Positions 42,276 through 53,515 are shown, numbered from the stretch's first letter. The stretch: 64,000 bases of DNA from Nezara viridula (GCA_928085145.1 OV725079.1:74322338-74386337); one strand, 5' to 3'. Numbers and translations: made by a program. Notes: generated by a model from the sequence alone, not told the origin.

Positions 42276-43443
42276 TTTATTAGATAGATACAATCCTTTG
42301 TACCTTTGTATTTACCATTAACCATTGTCTGATTACATACATAGAACCAAAAAACTTTAATTTTGTAATTTTTAAGCCAATCACGTTGTCCATATTCTCA
42401 TAGTCGGTGCCTATGCTTTCAACCGCTGTTAAAAACATTTAAAAATAATATTTCAAATAATTTATTTAGAATGAAACATAATTCTATCATTTGAAGTACA
42501 TTAGGTATTGTTTTTTTTTTTCTTTACCACTCTTTCAATGAACTTTTTTTTTTCTTTTTACATATTTTTTTTAAATTTTTATGTATTTATTTTTACTTGC
42601 ATATTTTCTTCTTATTTTATTTATTTTTCCTCAATTCGTATATAAAATGTCTGAATGTAAGCATTGATCCATAATACTCAATGCCCTCAATTGTGGTATA
42701 TTTTATTACTTTTCTTCAATAAAATTCATATTATTAGAATCATTTGAAGTATATTTAGTAAAATCTGGAAATACGATATCTAACTTGTCAAATATTAATT
42801 TATATACGAATTAACGTGAATTTTATCAATTAAACAATTAACTACGCTTAAAACAAATTAATTTAATATATGCATACAAATGAAAAAAATATATAATTTT
42901 GACAAATAAGCAACACAAAAATTTTTCGGTAGATTTATACTGAAGATATTGAATACTATTTTTGAAAACAAAATACATACAATTCCATAAAAATCGAGCT
43001 TCACATTAATATTGTTATTTAAACGTCACAATTATGAGTTTAAGTAAGTATTTAATGAATTGCTTCTTTTTTTTTTCTCTTTAGAGTTTTCACTAATAGT
43101 GGGTTTCCTTAACCTAGAGTGCTTGGATGGTTTCTTTTCATAATGTCCTATCTAAGGTCCATTCATCCCGTAGACCATGACCCATCATGGATTAATTTAC
43201 TTCGTTATCCCAGGTCTTCCTTGGTCTCCTTGGTATATATATAAATATATATATAAAACAACGTCCTTCTGCGAATGCTTCGTCATTTGGGCTACCTCCT
43301 TTTGGAACTCCATAGTTCAACAGTCGTACAGAAATTCCTTTAAACAACTACTTCACCAGCTGCTTCATTTTCGAACTTTGTAACCATGTAGAAATTATTA
43401 GATATTGTAATTACAATTGCTTTTCAATCCTTACAACCCAAAA
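42276..43443 (+). repeat. LINE-derived repeat cluster, unit R1 (1.17 kb)
   Basis: This unit matches the inverted unit 46195-47345 along its length and, over its first 330 bp, the direct unit at 43444-43770. It contains the LINE 3' terminal motif ACTCAATGCCCTCAATTGTG with TTCAATAAAATTC (42680-42730) and, on the minus strand at about 43110-43230, a decayed LINE C-terminus (RPRKTWDNEV, MMGHGLRDEWTLDRTL). It stops where R2 begins, in the middle of a Jockey-A word (CAATCCTTACAACCCAAAA). Confidence 0.65.
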
Positions 43444-43770
43444 TTTATTAGATAGATACAGTCCTTTGTATCTTTGTATTTACCATTAACCATTGTCTGA
43501 TTACATACATAGAACCAAAAAACTTTAATTTTGTAATTTTTAAGCCAATCACGTTGTCCATATTCTCATAGTCGGTGCCTATGCTTTCAACCGCTGTTAA
43601 AAACATTTAAAAATAATATTTCAAATAATTTATTTAGAATGAAACATGATGCTATCATATGAAGTACATTAAGTATTGCTTTTTTTCTTCACTATTCTTT
43701 CAATGTACTTTTTTTTACTTTTTACATTTTTTTTTTAAAATTCTTATCTATATATTTTTACTTACATATA
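43444..43770 (+). repeat. repeat cluster, unit R2
   Basis: From TTTATTAGATAGATACAGTC to TATATTTTTACTTACATA it is nearly identical to 42276-42605, including ACCATTGTCTGATTACATAC and AAGCCAATCACGTTGTCCAT. The few differences suggest a recent direct duplication. Confidence 0.8.
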
Positions 43771-43891
43771 GTGTAAACGATCAATATGTTCATGAAGTTC
43801 ATACTATAGCTATTTGTAGGGAGTAGAGGGGAGTTGAAGAATATGGACCCTCACCACAGCAACATTGGTCTCCAGCCCCGCGAGCAGCTTG

Positions 43892-44308
43892 TAGTCGGCG
43901 CTTATGGTTTCAACAGCTGATAAAAACATTTAAAAATAATATTTCAAATACTTTTACTTTATTTTTAATGAAACATGATTTTATCATTTGAAGTACATTA
44001 AGTATTGCTTTTTTTTTTCTTTCTTTACTATTCTTTCAATTTACATTATTCTCTTTTTACATTTTTTAAAATTTTAATGTATTTATTTTTACTTACATGT
44101 TTTGTTCTTATTTTATTTTTTTTGTCAATTTGTGTATAAAATGTGTGAATGTAAGCCACATGAGCCATAATACTCAATGCCCTACATTGTAGCAGATTTT
44201 ATTATATTCCTTCAATAAAATTCTTATTATTAGTATCATTTGAAGTATACTTGGTAAAATCTGGAAATACAATATAAATCTTGTCAAATATTAATTTACA
44301 TACGAATT
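43892..44308 (+). repeat. repeat cluster, unit R3
   Basis: From GTCGGCGCTTATGGTTTCAA to TTTACATACGAATT this follows R1 (42401-42813) with more divergence. It includes the terminal motif ACTCAATGCCCTACATTGTA and TTCAATAAAATTC. It ends where a minus-strand reverse-transcriptase fragment begins. Confidence 0.7.
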
Positions 44309-44450
44309 CGTCTCCGGACTCGGAACGTTCGTCTCCAGTAGTCCATTTCTGTGGCTAGGATTTTCTTTCTGAGGTTGCTTTTTAGGATCCAAGTTTCTGA
44401 CCCATATGTCATAATGCTCAGTACAATACTATTGTAGATTTTTGTTTTGT
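44305..44450 (-). pseudogene. LINE reverse transcriptase thumb fragment (TYGSETW)
   Basis: On the minus strand the frame reads KIYNSIVLSIMTYGSETWIL, KSNLRKKILATEMDYWRRTF and RVRRRI. TYGSETW followed by K/R-rich ILATEM-YWRR is a conserved region just after the polymerase palm in RTE/CR1-like LINEs, comparable with LYGCETW in the element at the left edge. No palm is found upstream (44450-44620), so this is a fragment. It could belong with the C-terminus in units R1 and R4. Confidence 0.7.
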
Positions 44451-44619
44451 TTTAGAGATAAAGTTACGGTTTGATAAGAGTTGAGCATCGATATGGACTT
44501 ATTGTAATTTATTAACAAGTCTATTTATTATTGGAAAATTTCTGCCACCACTTTTTGAAGAGCGTGAAATCGTTCCTTCTCGGGACTTTTGCACTAAATT
44601 ATTTTACTTTAGCACTCTG

Positions 44620-45860
44620 ATATCCATCAAACTCATCCTATAGATAAATTATTTAAAAAATATAGAATAAGTGCATTGAGCTGTCGGTAACATAAACTCA
44701 GTACTGCTTTCAATTTTTAGAATTGGTGGAGATTTGATTATTTAATCGTTCTAAACTTGAATCATTCATTCAGTTGAAAGGAGAAACCTCCATTCATCCC
44801 TTTGAATTAGTTCTTTCCTTTACTAAATTTCTCTTGCAGAAGTCGCGTGGAGTTATTTACACCAATGCCTGTGTATAGTCTACTCTTCAATTCTGCCGTG
44901 TATCTCTCTGTAGCAATGAGTTAAATTCAACCTCGTCCATGCAAATTTATGAAATTTATGTAACGAATTCTTTTTATAAAGGTGAGTTTTCTGAAATCCT
45001 CGATCGAAATAAACCTAGCAACGTAGCTTCCGAAGAGGAGCGGCTTCTCTTCTAGCAATTCTCTCTAATAATCTTCGAATGTATTTAGAGTGCGTTCATT
45101 GATCATTTTACAATATGAAAAGAGAGGTGATGAGGGTAAAGTTTATCATAACTCGTTGACCTCTTTCTGCTAATTCAAATGATATAATCCACTGTTTAAG
45201 TAAGTTTAGCCCAATATAGTAGCTAGTCTTCATTTGCAGTGCATTGCTTGAGCAAATTAAACTACACTTTTTGTCTCATTCAAGATTGAAGCGATTAATA
45301 TTCGCCGTAACAGATTACTCATCTAGCTATAACAGCTAATGAGACATAATATCATTTATACAAATAAAAGGACTGAAACTGCGTTTGCACTTTTAATAAT
45401 CTAATGTACAACTAGATCGACCATACACCGAAGATGGGCAAATGCTACTCTGGGAACCTATTACCAAGTATTTTACTCAAATTGGATCACTATTGGGAAT
45501 TTAGTGGCTACTTCAGTTAATCGTTAGACACGAAGTAGTAATTAAATTCTTGGTACTAAAACAAGGTCATTATTTGAGTAAAATACTTGGTTCTCAGTAC
45601 CCAGAGCAGCATTTGCCCATCTCAACCACACTCCAACATACCACCTCCTGTTTTATCCAAGAAGATCTAAATTCACTGTCTTGGATATTCATGAAACGTA
45701 AAAAACAGTGATTCTGTGACTTAAGTCACTTAAGAATAATAACATAGTTCAAATTTTATGTACCTATACATTAGTCTGACATACGGAAATAAAAAAAAAA
45801 TTAAGTGGCTCTTGTCAGTTACCTGTTAAAAAAGAATTTTTTATTTTATTTTACTTACTT
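44620..45860. other. unassigned sequence
   Basis: No gene was recognised. Within 45420-45640 an inverted pair occurs: GATGGGCAAATGCTACTCTG near 45433 and CAGAGCAGCATTTGCCCATC near 45602, with AGTATTTTACTCAAATT against AGTAAAATACTTGG closer in, outlining a small inverted-repeat element of about 190 bp. Confidence 0.5.
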
Positions 45861-45869
45861 ATAATATTT

Positions 45870-46215
45870 ACAACTGTATCACGAAGTGAAACACATTTAT
45901 TAAATTTGATAACATAAAATCATTTGTTGAGAAACTACGCACTGGTAGCTCTCTAAAAAAAATGTATTGACAACAGCAGATCTCGAGGCCATCTTCTCTT
46001 CAGACGCCTCGAAGGGTTATCAGGGATAGAAGAGGATGCAAGGTTCGCGACGAAAGGATTCGGATGTTTCTGAAGTTTACTATGGAAGGATAGGTATTGG
46101 ATTGGGCCAAATTGGAAACATAAGGAGCATTCAGGTAGTTATGGATTATTTTATTGTTGACGAAGAAAGGAGCATTGAATATTTTCCGAAGGATTTTGGG
46201 TTGTAAGGATTGAAA
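45870..46215 (-). mobile_element. Jockey-A LINE 3' end
   Basis: The minus strand runs from CAATCCTTACAACCCAAAAT through the ILRKIxNAPFFVN region, AATCCATAACTACC, AATTTGGCCCAATCC, CCTTCGAGGCGTCTG, GAAGATGGCCTCGAG and ends TACAGTTGTAAATATT. The 5' junction lies inside repeat unit R4, sharing its first bases with unit R1. Confidence 0.75.
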
Positions 46216-46259
46216 AGCAATTGTAATTACAATATCTAATAATTTCTACATGGTTACAA

Positions 46260-46389
46260 AAGTTTGAAAATGAAGCAGCTGGTGAAGTAGTTGTTTAAAG
46301 GAATTTCTGTACGACTGTTGAACTATGGAGATAGGTATGGAGTTCCAAAAGGAGATAGCCCAAATGACGAAGCATTTGCAGAAGGAAGT

Positions 46390-46390
<1 letters not shown>
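46260..46390 (-). pseudogene. possible CR1-like C-terminus (FWNSIP)
   Basis: The minus strand reads TTSFCKCFVIWAISFWNSIP, ISIVQQSYRNSFKQLLHQLL. FWNSIP followed by an S-x-x-x-FK pattern recalls the end of CR1-like LINEs, as at 37400. In unit R1 (43290-43385) the same words occur with a short deletion. It lies opposite to the RPRKTW remnant next to it, so two elements may be joined here. Confidence 0.4.

Positions 46391-46393
<3 letters not shown>

Positions 46394-46460
<67 letters not shown>
46394..46460. repeat. TA microsatellite
   Basis: About 27 TA units, briefly interrupted by TTTA. Confidence 0.9.
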
Positions 46461-46580
46461 CCAAGGAGACCAAGGAAGACCTGGGATAACGAAGTAAAGG
46501 AATCCATGATGGGTCATGGTCTTCGGAAAGAATGGACCTTAGATAGGACATTATGGAAAGAAGCCATCCAAGCACTCTAG
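46460..46580 (+). pseudogene. LINE ORF2 C-terminus (RPRKTWDNEV)
   Basis: The plus-strand frame reads RRPRKTWDNEVKESMMGHGL, RKEWTLDRTLWKEAIQAL and a stop at 46578. A GRPRKTW start, then an amphipathic stretch, then LDR-W is the usual end of RTE/CR1-like LINE proteins, as in GRPKRRWED of the left-edge element. In unit R1 the same segment has stops, so R4 is the better preserved copy. The upstream part is replaced by the TA microsatellite. Confidence 0.65.
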
Positions 46581-47349
46581 GTTAAGGAAACCCACTATTA
46601 GTGAAAACTCTAAAGAGAATTAAAAAAAAGAAGCAATTTATTAAATACTTAATTAACCTCATAATTGTGAGGCTCGATTTTTATGGAATTTTATGTTGTT
46701 TTTTTTTTTTCAAAAATAGTGTTCAATATCTTCAGTATAAATCTTCCGAAAAATTTTTGTGTTGCTTATTTGTCAAAATTATATATATTTTTTCATTCGT
46801 ATGCATATATTAAATTGATTTGTTTTAAGCGTAGTTAATCGTTTAATTGATAAAATTCACGTTAATTCGTATATAAATTAATATTTGACAAGTTTTATAC
46901 TGTATTTCCAGATTTTACCAAATATACTTCAAATAATTCTAATAATATGAATTTTAATGAAGAAAAATAATAAAATCTACCACAATTTAGGGCATTGAGT
47001 ATTATGGCTCAATGCTTACATTCAGACATTTTATATACGATTTAAGGAAAAATAAATAAAATAAGAAGAAAATATGTAAGTAAAAATAAATACATAAAAA
47101 TTAAAAAGAAAAAAAAAGTACATTGAAAGAATAGTGAAGAAAAAGCAATACTTAATGTATATCCAATGCATCATCATGTTTCATTCTAAATAATGTATTT
47201 GAAATACTATTTTCAAATGTTTTTAACAGCGGTTGAAACCATAGGCACCGACTATGAGTATATGGACAACATGATTCGCTTAAAAATTACAAAATTAAAA
47301 TTTTTTGGTTCAATGTATGTGATCAGAATATGGTAAATGGTAAATTTTT

Positions 47350-48500
47350 ATAAGTTTTAATAACTTCTATCACATATTATTTATTATATGAAATTAATGT
47401 TAAACTTGAACAATATCAGTTTTGTGGTTCGTACCAACGTTTGCTTAAAGTGGAAAAACAATAAATGTTTCGGATCACTTTTATAGATATTTTAAAGTAT
47501 TTTAATATTATATTGAAAAAAACCTCATAGTTTACCGTTATTTTAGTGAGATATTCTTAAAATATATATAAAAAAATAACATTTTTTTGACATTCTCCCT
47601 CTCCCACAATCAAAACCCGAAGTGAGATCTTTAAGGAATTTTTACCGGTTATTATGGTGAGAGTACTTGTGACAAGTTTCTTCTTTATTTTTTTAATGTT
47701 GGCGTCAATCCGTAATTTTAAAGGACTATAACAATCTAAATCTTTCAATTCGGTACAAGGGTGATCAAAGCGTTCGTCATCAGTTAAGAAGCAAACCATT
47801 AACTTTTTTAATTACTTTAACATTTTAGAGACTAAAAAAATAATAACGATATGTACTTATTTTTACTTTACACCTAGTAGCCGAAGCGTGATGCGTTATA
47901 CCACGTCTAACGATAGTTCATGTGTGTTAACAACCTGGTTCTGGATAATATCCGAAAAGGGACGTTCCCGAGCAGGAAGTAATATAAGGACCGTCACAGA
48001 GGTTTACTTATTAAATAGAATTCCTGGGGAAGTAATATTTTCGCCTCAGTTCCCCTAAATTCTACTACCCTTGGAAAGTATTCTCTCCTAATGATTATCC
48101 TACCATCTACAGCGTACAGTTTATTTAGGATTCAGGATTGAAATAGGACTATTTTACGCAGGATTTCTGAAGCAATATCCTGAATTTTAGTAGCATTTGG
48201 ATTAAATGAATACAAATGACTTCCTACTTCAGATTATAATTAAACAATTCGCTGTATTCTACTTTATATTAACTATGCTGTTTGAACATTTCGGAAAGGA
48301 AAAGAAAATATTTAATTAAAAAATCTGGTGCTCACATCATACGATTTTTACTTACTACCATCTTCTTAGCATAAATAAATATTTCCAGACAAAGTGATAG
48401 TCGAAGTTAAAGTTATAGACGCTTTAATTACAAATTGTAATTTTTATATCTCTGCAACCTATAGAATTAAATTTAAAATAATACCAACGAAAGCATTATG
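47350..48500. other. unassigned sequence
   Basis: An 80-codon minus-strand frame at 47557-47799 begins MVCFLTDDERFDHPCTELKD and is not low-complexity, but no domain or homolog is recognised and stops lie just upstream. AATCTGGTGCTCAC at 48325 resembles the ends of the 13566-13885 element. Confidence 0.35.
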
Positions 48501-48504
48501 AAAA

Positions 48505-49400
48505 TCGAAATAGTGATAAATAGTTGCTCATTCATACTATGCACAATAAATAAATATCGATATAATAATTCTAAAAGTAAATGTATATAAACTAAAAGAT
48601 ACTAAACTAAACAAAAATAAAATAACCTCACAAAATAAATACTTAAATACGCACATGTCTTTATACAATATTTACAATATACATTCACTCAAGGTCTCCG
48701 AGCCAAGCCTTTTCCCACACTCGTGGAGGGAAAGGCAGGACTCTAGCAGATCCCAGCGTCTTTCACTCAGCCGCAATACTGGTATTACCAATAGAGGCTG
48801 AGCAGAGACACTCTAACATACATGGCTTGAGTGGAGAATTTTGGCCTTTGCCAGAACTCCAATACATTCTTACAACAGGTCTCTGGGCCACTGCCGCTTC
48901 AACCTTCGAGGAGGATTGTAGGGATGAGTAGAGCTAGAGAGGGATTATGCAATTGGATTTGGGTGTATTGTAAGGTTTTGATGTAATTTGGAAAATTTTT
49001 GAGGGATAAGGTCTAGGACAAATGGGGTATTAAGGTCATGGTGTAGGGTTTGGTTGGTTACATACAATGGAGCATCAACTATTGTTCGATGAACTTTAGA
49101 CTGAAAGGATCGAATGCGTTTGATGATAGAAAATTCTGCTGTCCCCCACAGTAGGTCCAAATAGGTTTCAGTATTATCTTGTAAATCAGTAGTTTATTGT
49201 CAATTGAAATTTGAGATTTTCTGTTCAGTAGTCTATACAGCTGGCCATATCGTCGGTTGAGTTCTTGTCTTTTGAGTCTAGTATATGGTTTGCTTGTCAA
49301 TTTTCGGTCTAAGGGAAATCCAAGATACCGGGCTGTGTCTGAGTAAGAAACTTGGATGGAATTAAAGTGCACTGGTGGATAGGAATTGCGTCGGAGAAAG
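48505..49400 (-). mobile_element. Jockey-B LINE, 5'-truncated, with 3' UTR
   Basis: The minus strand has the ORF2 tail (49400-48870) and then a 3' UTR containing GACGCTGGGATCTGCTAGAG, CTCGGAGACCTTGAGTG, TTTATTTATTGTGCATAG. This copy links the coding end to the UTR and so defines the family to which 4690-4917, 5840-6246 and 22060-22345 are assigned. The target duplication is not clear. Confidence 0.75.
48870..49400 (-). pseudogene. Jockey-B ORF2 C-terminal part, frameshifted
   Basis: The minus strand reads RNSYPPVHFNSIQVSYSDTA, RYLGFPLDRKLTSKPYTRLK, LNRRYGQLYRLLNRKSQISI and IILKPIWTY; a small deletion then shifts the frame and LWGTAEFSIIKRIRSFQSK, LYVTNQTLHHDLNTPFVLD continue. After another shift the end is NPPRRLKRQWPRDLL and a stop (48870-48872). 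RLKR-W-RDLL is shared with Jockey-A and with the element at 23417-24959, so all three belong to one clade. The palm is absent. Confidence 0.75.
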
Positions 49401-49524
49401 TTAGCTAGTAAGCTAGTAATAGTACAGTTAGAAACACAACAAATGGGTGAACCCCTCGCCTTACTATTAATTTTAAATAATTATTTTGTACAACAAAACA
49501 CTTTATAATTTCTAGCTTAAAAAG

Positions 49525-50427
49525 CCTGGGATCCTAACCCATCCCAACACTGTCATCACCACATATACCGATGGCACAAGTATCCTATCAGTTAATACCC
49601 ATCGATTGCATCCCAAACTCTTCAATCACACGTCAAAAACCAAAAAAAGAATGGTGTCAAAACTGGAGAATTAAAATAAATCCCATCAAATTACCTTCAC
49701 TCTTCGACGTAGACTTCCTGTCCTTCAGTATCCTTTAACAACACCTCACTTTTTTCTGTTGAACAAATTCGTTACCTAGGATTCTATTTGGAAAAACGTC
49801 TAACTTGGAATCCTCATACCAGACTGAAACGACAAGAAACCGCTCGACGTTTTCGACTACTTCAACACTTAGTAGACAAACGCTCTAACCTTCCAATTAA
49901 TTACAAAAGATTCATATACATGACTACACTAGGACCTATTTGGACTTACGGAGTTGAGCTATAGGGCTCCACCAAACCTTCAATATCCTCTCGTATCCAA
50001 TCCTCGTATCAAAATCCTTCGTAAAATCCTTAATGCTCCTCACTTTGTTACAAATAAAATCATCCACAATGACCTTAATGTTCCTTATGTATCGAATTTG
50101 GCTCAATCCAGATATCTTTCCTTCCATAACAAACTGCAGAACCATCCGAATCCTCTCGTTTCAAACCTTGCTTCCTCCTCGATACCTGATAACCCTCCGA
50201 GGCGTCTGAAAAGAAGATGGCCTCGGGATCTTCTAATATAGAACTTTAATTTGAGTTCTACCAATGGGTAGTTTCTCTTCATTTTGTACATGCCATGTTA
50301 CCAATTTCTCATTTACTTATTGTATTCTCTAAGTAATACAGTTGTAAATTCCATTAAAATAAAAAAAAAAAAAAATAAATTTTTTTTATACAGTTGTAAA
50401 TATCATATAAATAAATAATAATAATAA
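49525..50427 (+). mobile_element. Jockey-A LINE, longest copy, perfect target duplication, doubled 3' terminus
   Basis: A perfect 12 bp direct repeat TAGCTTAAAAAG (49513-49524 and 50428-50439) brackets 903 bp. The copy begins within the reverse-transcriptase palm and continues to the 3' end. The terminus appears twice: AATACAGTTGTAAATTCC with an A-run, then ATACAGTTGTAAATATCATA with an AT-rich tail. It therefore ends in a short tandem duplication of its own 3' sequence. Confidence 0.88.
49556..50245 (+). pseudogene. Jockey-A ORF2 C-terminal part with altered catalytic box
   Basis: The frame at 49558 reads TTYTDGTSILSVNTHRLHPK, where the usual YxDD is Y-T-D-G (49564-49575): the second catalytic aspartate has become glycine. 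Later pieces in several frames are KSHQITFTLRRRLPV, DLFGLTELSYRAPPN, ILRKILNAPHFVTNKIIHND, LNVPYVSNLAQSRYLSFHNK, SIPDNPPRRLKRRWPRDLLI and a stop. A stop and frameshifts make it non-functional. Confidence 0.8.
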
Positions 50428-50439
50428 TAGCTTAAAAAG

Positions 50440-51180
50440 AAAAAATATATACATATATTAATTTTCTTATCTTTTTTTATCTTTAAAATCTGTGTTTTAT
50501 TAAGCAATAAAATTCATTTTTCCTCAATTAAGGGTATTAGGAATTGAGATTTAAGAGACTCATTCATAACATATTTAATAACTAAACATTAAATTATACT
50601 TACTTAAATTTCATAAATATAAATGAAAAAAAAATCCAAATTCTGATGAATAAGATAACATACACAATTTGTTACTTCAATGAATGTAGTCAGAAAAAGA
50701 AAGACACTGTAACGTTACAGAAGACTGAAACCCAAAGCCTTGTTTCCTTCCTATGTTTAGTAATGTGAGTCAGGCCATCCTGGGCGAATACATTTTTATT
50801 TAAATGCAGCTGCATACATTTAAAACCGGCTAGAATGATAGAAGCCATTTCCCCTCCTGGGATCGAATACATGAAATAAGCAGAGGGGAAAAAAATAAAG
50901 AGTAGGTAGAAGGGATGTTATGAATAGCAAGCTGCGAATGGAAAAGGGAATTACATTGCTTCAGAGGATACAAAGTGGCTGGGTGGCAACACGGCCTGCC
51001 CTCTGACCCACAAAAGCAGCTTCTCATCGTGTGCTCTAGTAAAACTAATTATGATGTCGGCTTCCAAAGCTGTCTCGTAGCTCTGAGGGCTCAACGTCTT
51101 TGAAAATATATTCTTCAGCGCACTGTAAATTAAATCGTTCTAGGATGCCATGAAGAAAGATGACAAGAATGCCTTTCATT
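50440..51180. other. mostly unassigned; LINE terminal motif at 50500-50560
   Basis: On the minus strand CCTAATACCCTTAATTGAGG and AAAATGAATTTTATTGCTTA (50500-50545) resemble the LINE terminal motif CAATGCCCTTAATTGAGG. The remaining sequence (50570-51180) has no recognised gene; it is of normal complexity at 50690-51150. Confidence 0.4.
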
Positions 51181-51181
51181 T

Positions 51182-51420
51182 AGAATAGAATAGAGTAGAA
51201 AATAAACTTTATCCTGAGACAAGATCCCTAAGGTTACAATTGTGAACAAAAAAAAACTAAAAAAAAAACTACATCTGGTCAAAAATTACATTAATCAAAA
51301 TTAAAGGATATATACAATATCTTCTGTGAAAATATATAAAAAACAAAAATTAAAATCATTTTGAAAAAAAACTCAGACATTGTTGAAATAAAAAAAGTCT
51401 GCCAAGTAAGATCAGCATAG
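51182..51420 (-). mobile_element. CR1-like LINE 3' UTR with TATTC tail
   Basis: On the minus strand TGACCAGATGTAGTTTTTTT, CTTAGGGATCTTGTCTCAGG and ATAAAGTTTATTTTCTACTC followed by TATTC units match 27830-27936 (+) and 37105-37200 (-). No coding sequence is attached. Confidence 0.65.
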
Positions 51421-51672
51421 CTTCCTCACCGTTTTATTAACTAAAAAATATTTTTTATTACAATGTCTAACATTTTTCTCATGAGGATAAAATCTCTGGG
51501 AGAAACCGTTTTCCGAAATTCAGTAATGCCTTAATATACACAGGTTTGAAATTCACAAGTTTTGTTTATCATCAAATGATAAAATGTGAAAAAATTCCTC
51601 ATTTTCAGATTGCATATTTGATGATTCGTAGTTTAAAAAAAATAATTCCAGTGCATACTGAATGAGCAAATC

Positions 51673-51981
51673 GCTACTGTTAGTGCGAAAGGTCGTATGT
51701 AAAAATTAACTGTTTTAAAGAAGAAATTTAAATAAATAAATAAAATAAAACTATATATTTCTTTATGATTTATTAGTATAATTTTATAATGATGTTTGAC
51801 CGTGATATAATATGAGAAGGAGTTGGTCGGGGGGGGGGGGGAGGGAGGGGAGGAGGGGTGCGGTCATGCCAGGAGGTGCTATTTTCCATAGTAGTATATT
51901 GCTTATATCAATTGCAGACTTCATAATGTCAAAAATGGAATACAAATTTAAAACTTTTACATACGACCTTTAACAGTACTG
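51673..51981. mobile_element. inverted-repeat miniature element, unit 1 copy
   Basis: Left TACTGTTAGTGCGAAAGGTC-GTATGTAAAA and right TTTTACATACGACCTTTAACAGTA are inverted copies of each other (about 28 bp). The element is about 309 bp and sits in the first unit of the tandem duplication. Confidence 0.65.
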
Positions 51982-52388
51982 ATATATAATTAATAGGCAT
52001 GCTTTCACTCGCAAAATAGGTGGAACGAAAAATCCATAGGAAAAAAATAAACTTTTTGTTTGTTCGGAGTTACCGAGACCAATACTTTTCTTCAGTCAGG
52101 ACAAAACTAATTATGCTGGCATATAAAAATATACGTCAAGTTCGCACAACTTTGATATTTGAGGAGATTATCGAGACAACGACGAGCTGATTGAACTTTA
52201 ATATAAATAAACACAATTACAAATAAGTGTTTTTTTTTACAAACTCAGAGTAACAATTAATTTAAATTAATGGAAAATCTTGTACGGGTTTGATAGTTTT
52301 GTTCATTAAATACAAAAATGTGATCATTAGATCATTAGATACAAAAGAGTTCTGCATTTGCAGATTCCATATTTGATGATTCTATTGG

Positions 52389-52609
52389 ACTATTGTTAGT
52401 GCAAAAGACCGTATCCAAAAATTGAATGTTTTAAGGGAGTGCATAAGAACTAATTATTTCTTTATGATTTATTAGTATAAATTCATATATTATCGCTCTC
52501 TGCAATTTTCCATCGTAGCAGACTGCTTATATCAGTTACAGACTACAAAATGCCACCTTTATTACAAATTGAATAAAAGTTTACATACGACCTTTTGCAC
52601 TAACAGTAG
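52389..52609. mobile_element. inverted-repeat miniature element, unit 2 copy
   Basis: Left TATTGTTAGTGCAAAAGACC and right TTTACATACGACCTTTTGCA-CTAACAGTA correspond to the ends of 51673-51981. It is shorter because the G-run region is absent. Confidence 0.6.
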
Positions 52610-52844
52610 TGACATGTACTTCATAGAACAATCCAACTGTTTGTTTGTTCGGAATTAACTGTACTCTAAAAATGTGTTTGAAGTTCACACAGCGTCGATA
52701 TTTAAGGATGAAATCGAGACCACGACGGGCTAGTAGAACTTCCATAGTAATAATTATAATCACAAATAAGATTTTTTTTTTCAGAGTGAGAAGTAATTTC
52801 AATTTACTGAAAATTACGCGAAATATAAGTAACGGCAGTAAGTG

Positions 52845-53515
52845 TCATGTCAGTAACGTTTGGAACCTGCCAAACAGTACTGCATAAATTAACTTTTTCA
52901 ATAAAAGGTAAAATTTTATAACCATCTAAAAATATTGTATTAAACTAACTCCCACTCCAGATGATCAATGCATTCCACATTTCACAGCCATTATATTGTT
53001 AACAATTATTTATATTAATTTTAATTATTAAATGGAATTTAATAAAATCATCTTGTGTAACTATACGAAGTCATTCTATTGTGGTGAACATAAGATGAAA
53101 CTAGTTTATTCATCTTAGTGTATAAAGTAATGAGTGAAATTATACATTTCTGTTTCTCGGCTTATTATCGACTCACAAAGGAATTCATTTCATATAGTTT
53201 TCATTCTAACAACACTGCCATTTCAATTATCGTTGGGCTTCATACCACACCGTGCACGTTGCAAGTGCAAAATTGAGAGATTGGGTATAATTGGGCTATG
53301 CATTTGAACTTCATTACTCTGGACGGAGCACAGTTGGAGGAAACGTTTGATTACCTGGGCATGGGTTTTTCACCCAGATATTTCCTTATAATTACAAGCA
53401 CGTTTATTTCCTAATAAGTGCGTTTGCTGTTAGGAGTACCGTGGGTTTTATTTTATAGTTCTTGTCCTAACCTAAACAAATTTCAAATCAACCGATATGA
53501 AATACAAATTATAAA
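52845..53515. other. unassigned sequence
   Basis: No gene or recognised repeat was found. Confidence 0.4.

Larger units (their letters stand above)
46195..47345 (-). repeat. repeat cluster, unit R4, inverted relative to R1
   Basis: The reverse complement matches 42276-43443: ACCGCTGTTAAAAACAT, the LINE terminal motif (AATTTAGGGCATTGAGTATT on the plus strand at 46985), TTTTAAGCGTAGTTAATCG, and the coding remnant below. R4 has an expanded TA microsatellite (46394-46460) where R1 has a short one. The inverted pair is separated by 2.75 kb. Confidence 0.7.
51575..52840 (+). repeat. imperfect tandem duplication, two units of about 0.5-0.75 kb
   Basis: Unit 1 (about 51575-52290) and unit 2 (about 52320-52840) share, in order, TTGCAGATTGCATATTTGAT-like sequence, TTTCTTTATGATTTATTAGTATAA, GCTTATATCAATTGCAGACT, a TTTGTTTGTTCGGAGTTA stretch, GAGACAACGACGAGCTGATT against GAGACCACGACGGGCTAGTA, and an A/T tract. 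Unit 1 has extra sequence, including a G-run at 51829-51860. No coding sequence is present. Each unit carries an inverted-repeat element at the same place. Confidence 0.7.

Noticed and set aside
46291..46580. Overlapping frames with long Ile-Tyr runs
   Set aside because: The runs are the TA microsatellite; only the RPRKTWDNEV tail after it is protein-like.
47557..47799. 80-codon minus-strand frame MVCFLTDDERFDHPC, with splice-like words nearby
   Set aside because: It looks more protein-like than most, but there is no recognised domain, no partner exon and the splice words are common in AT-rich DNA.
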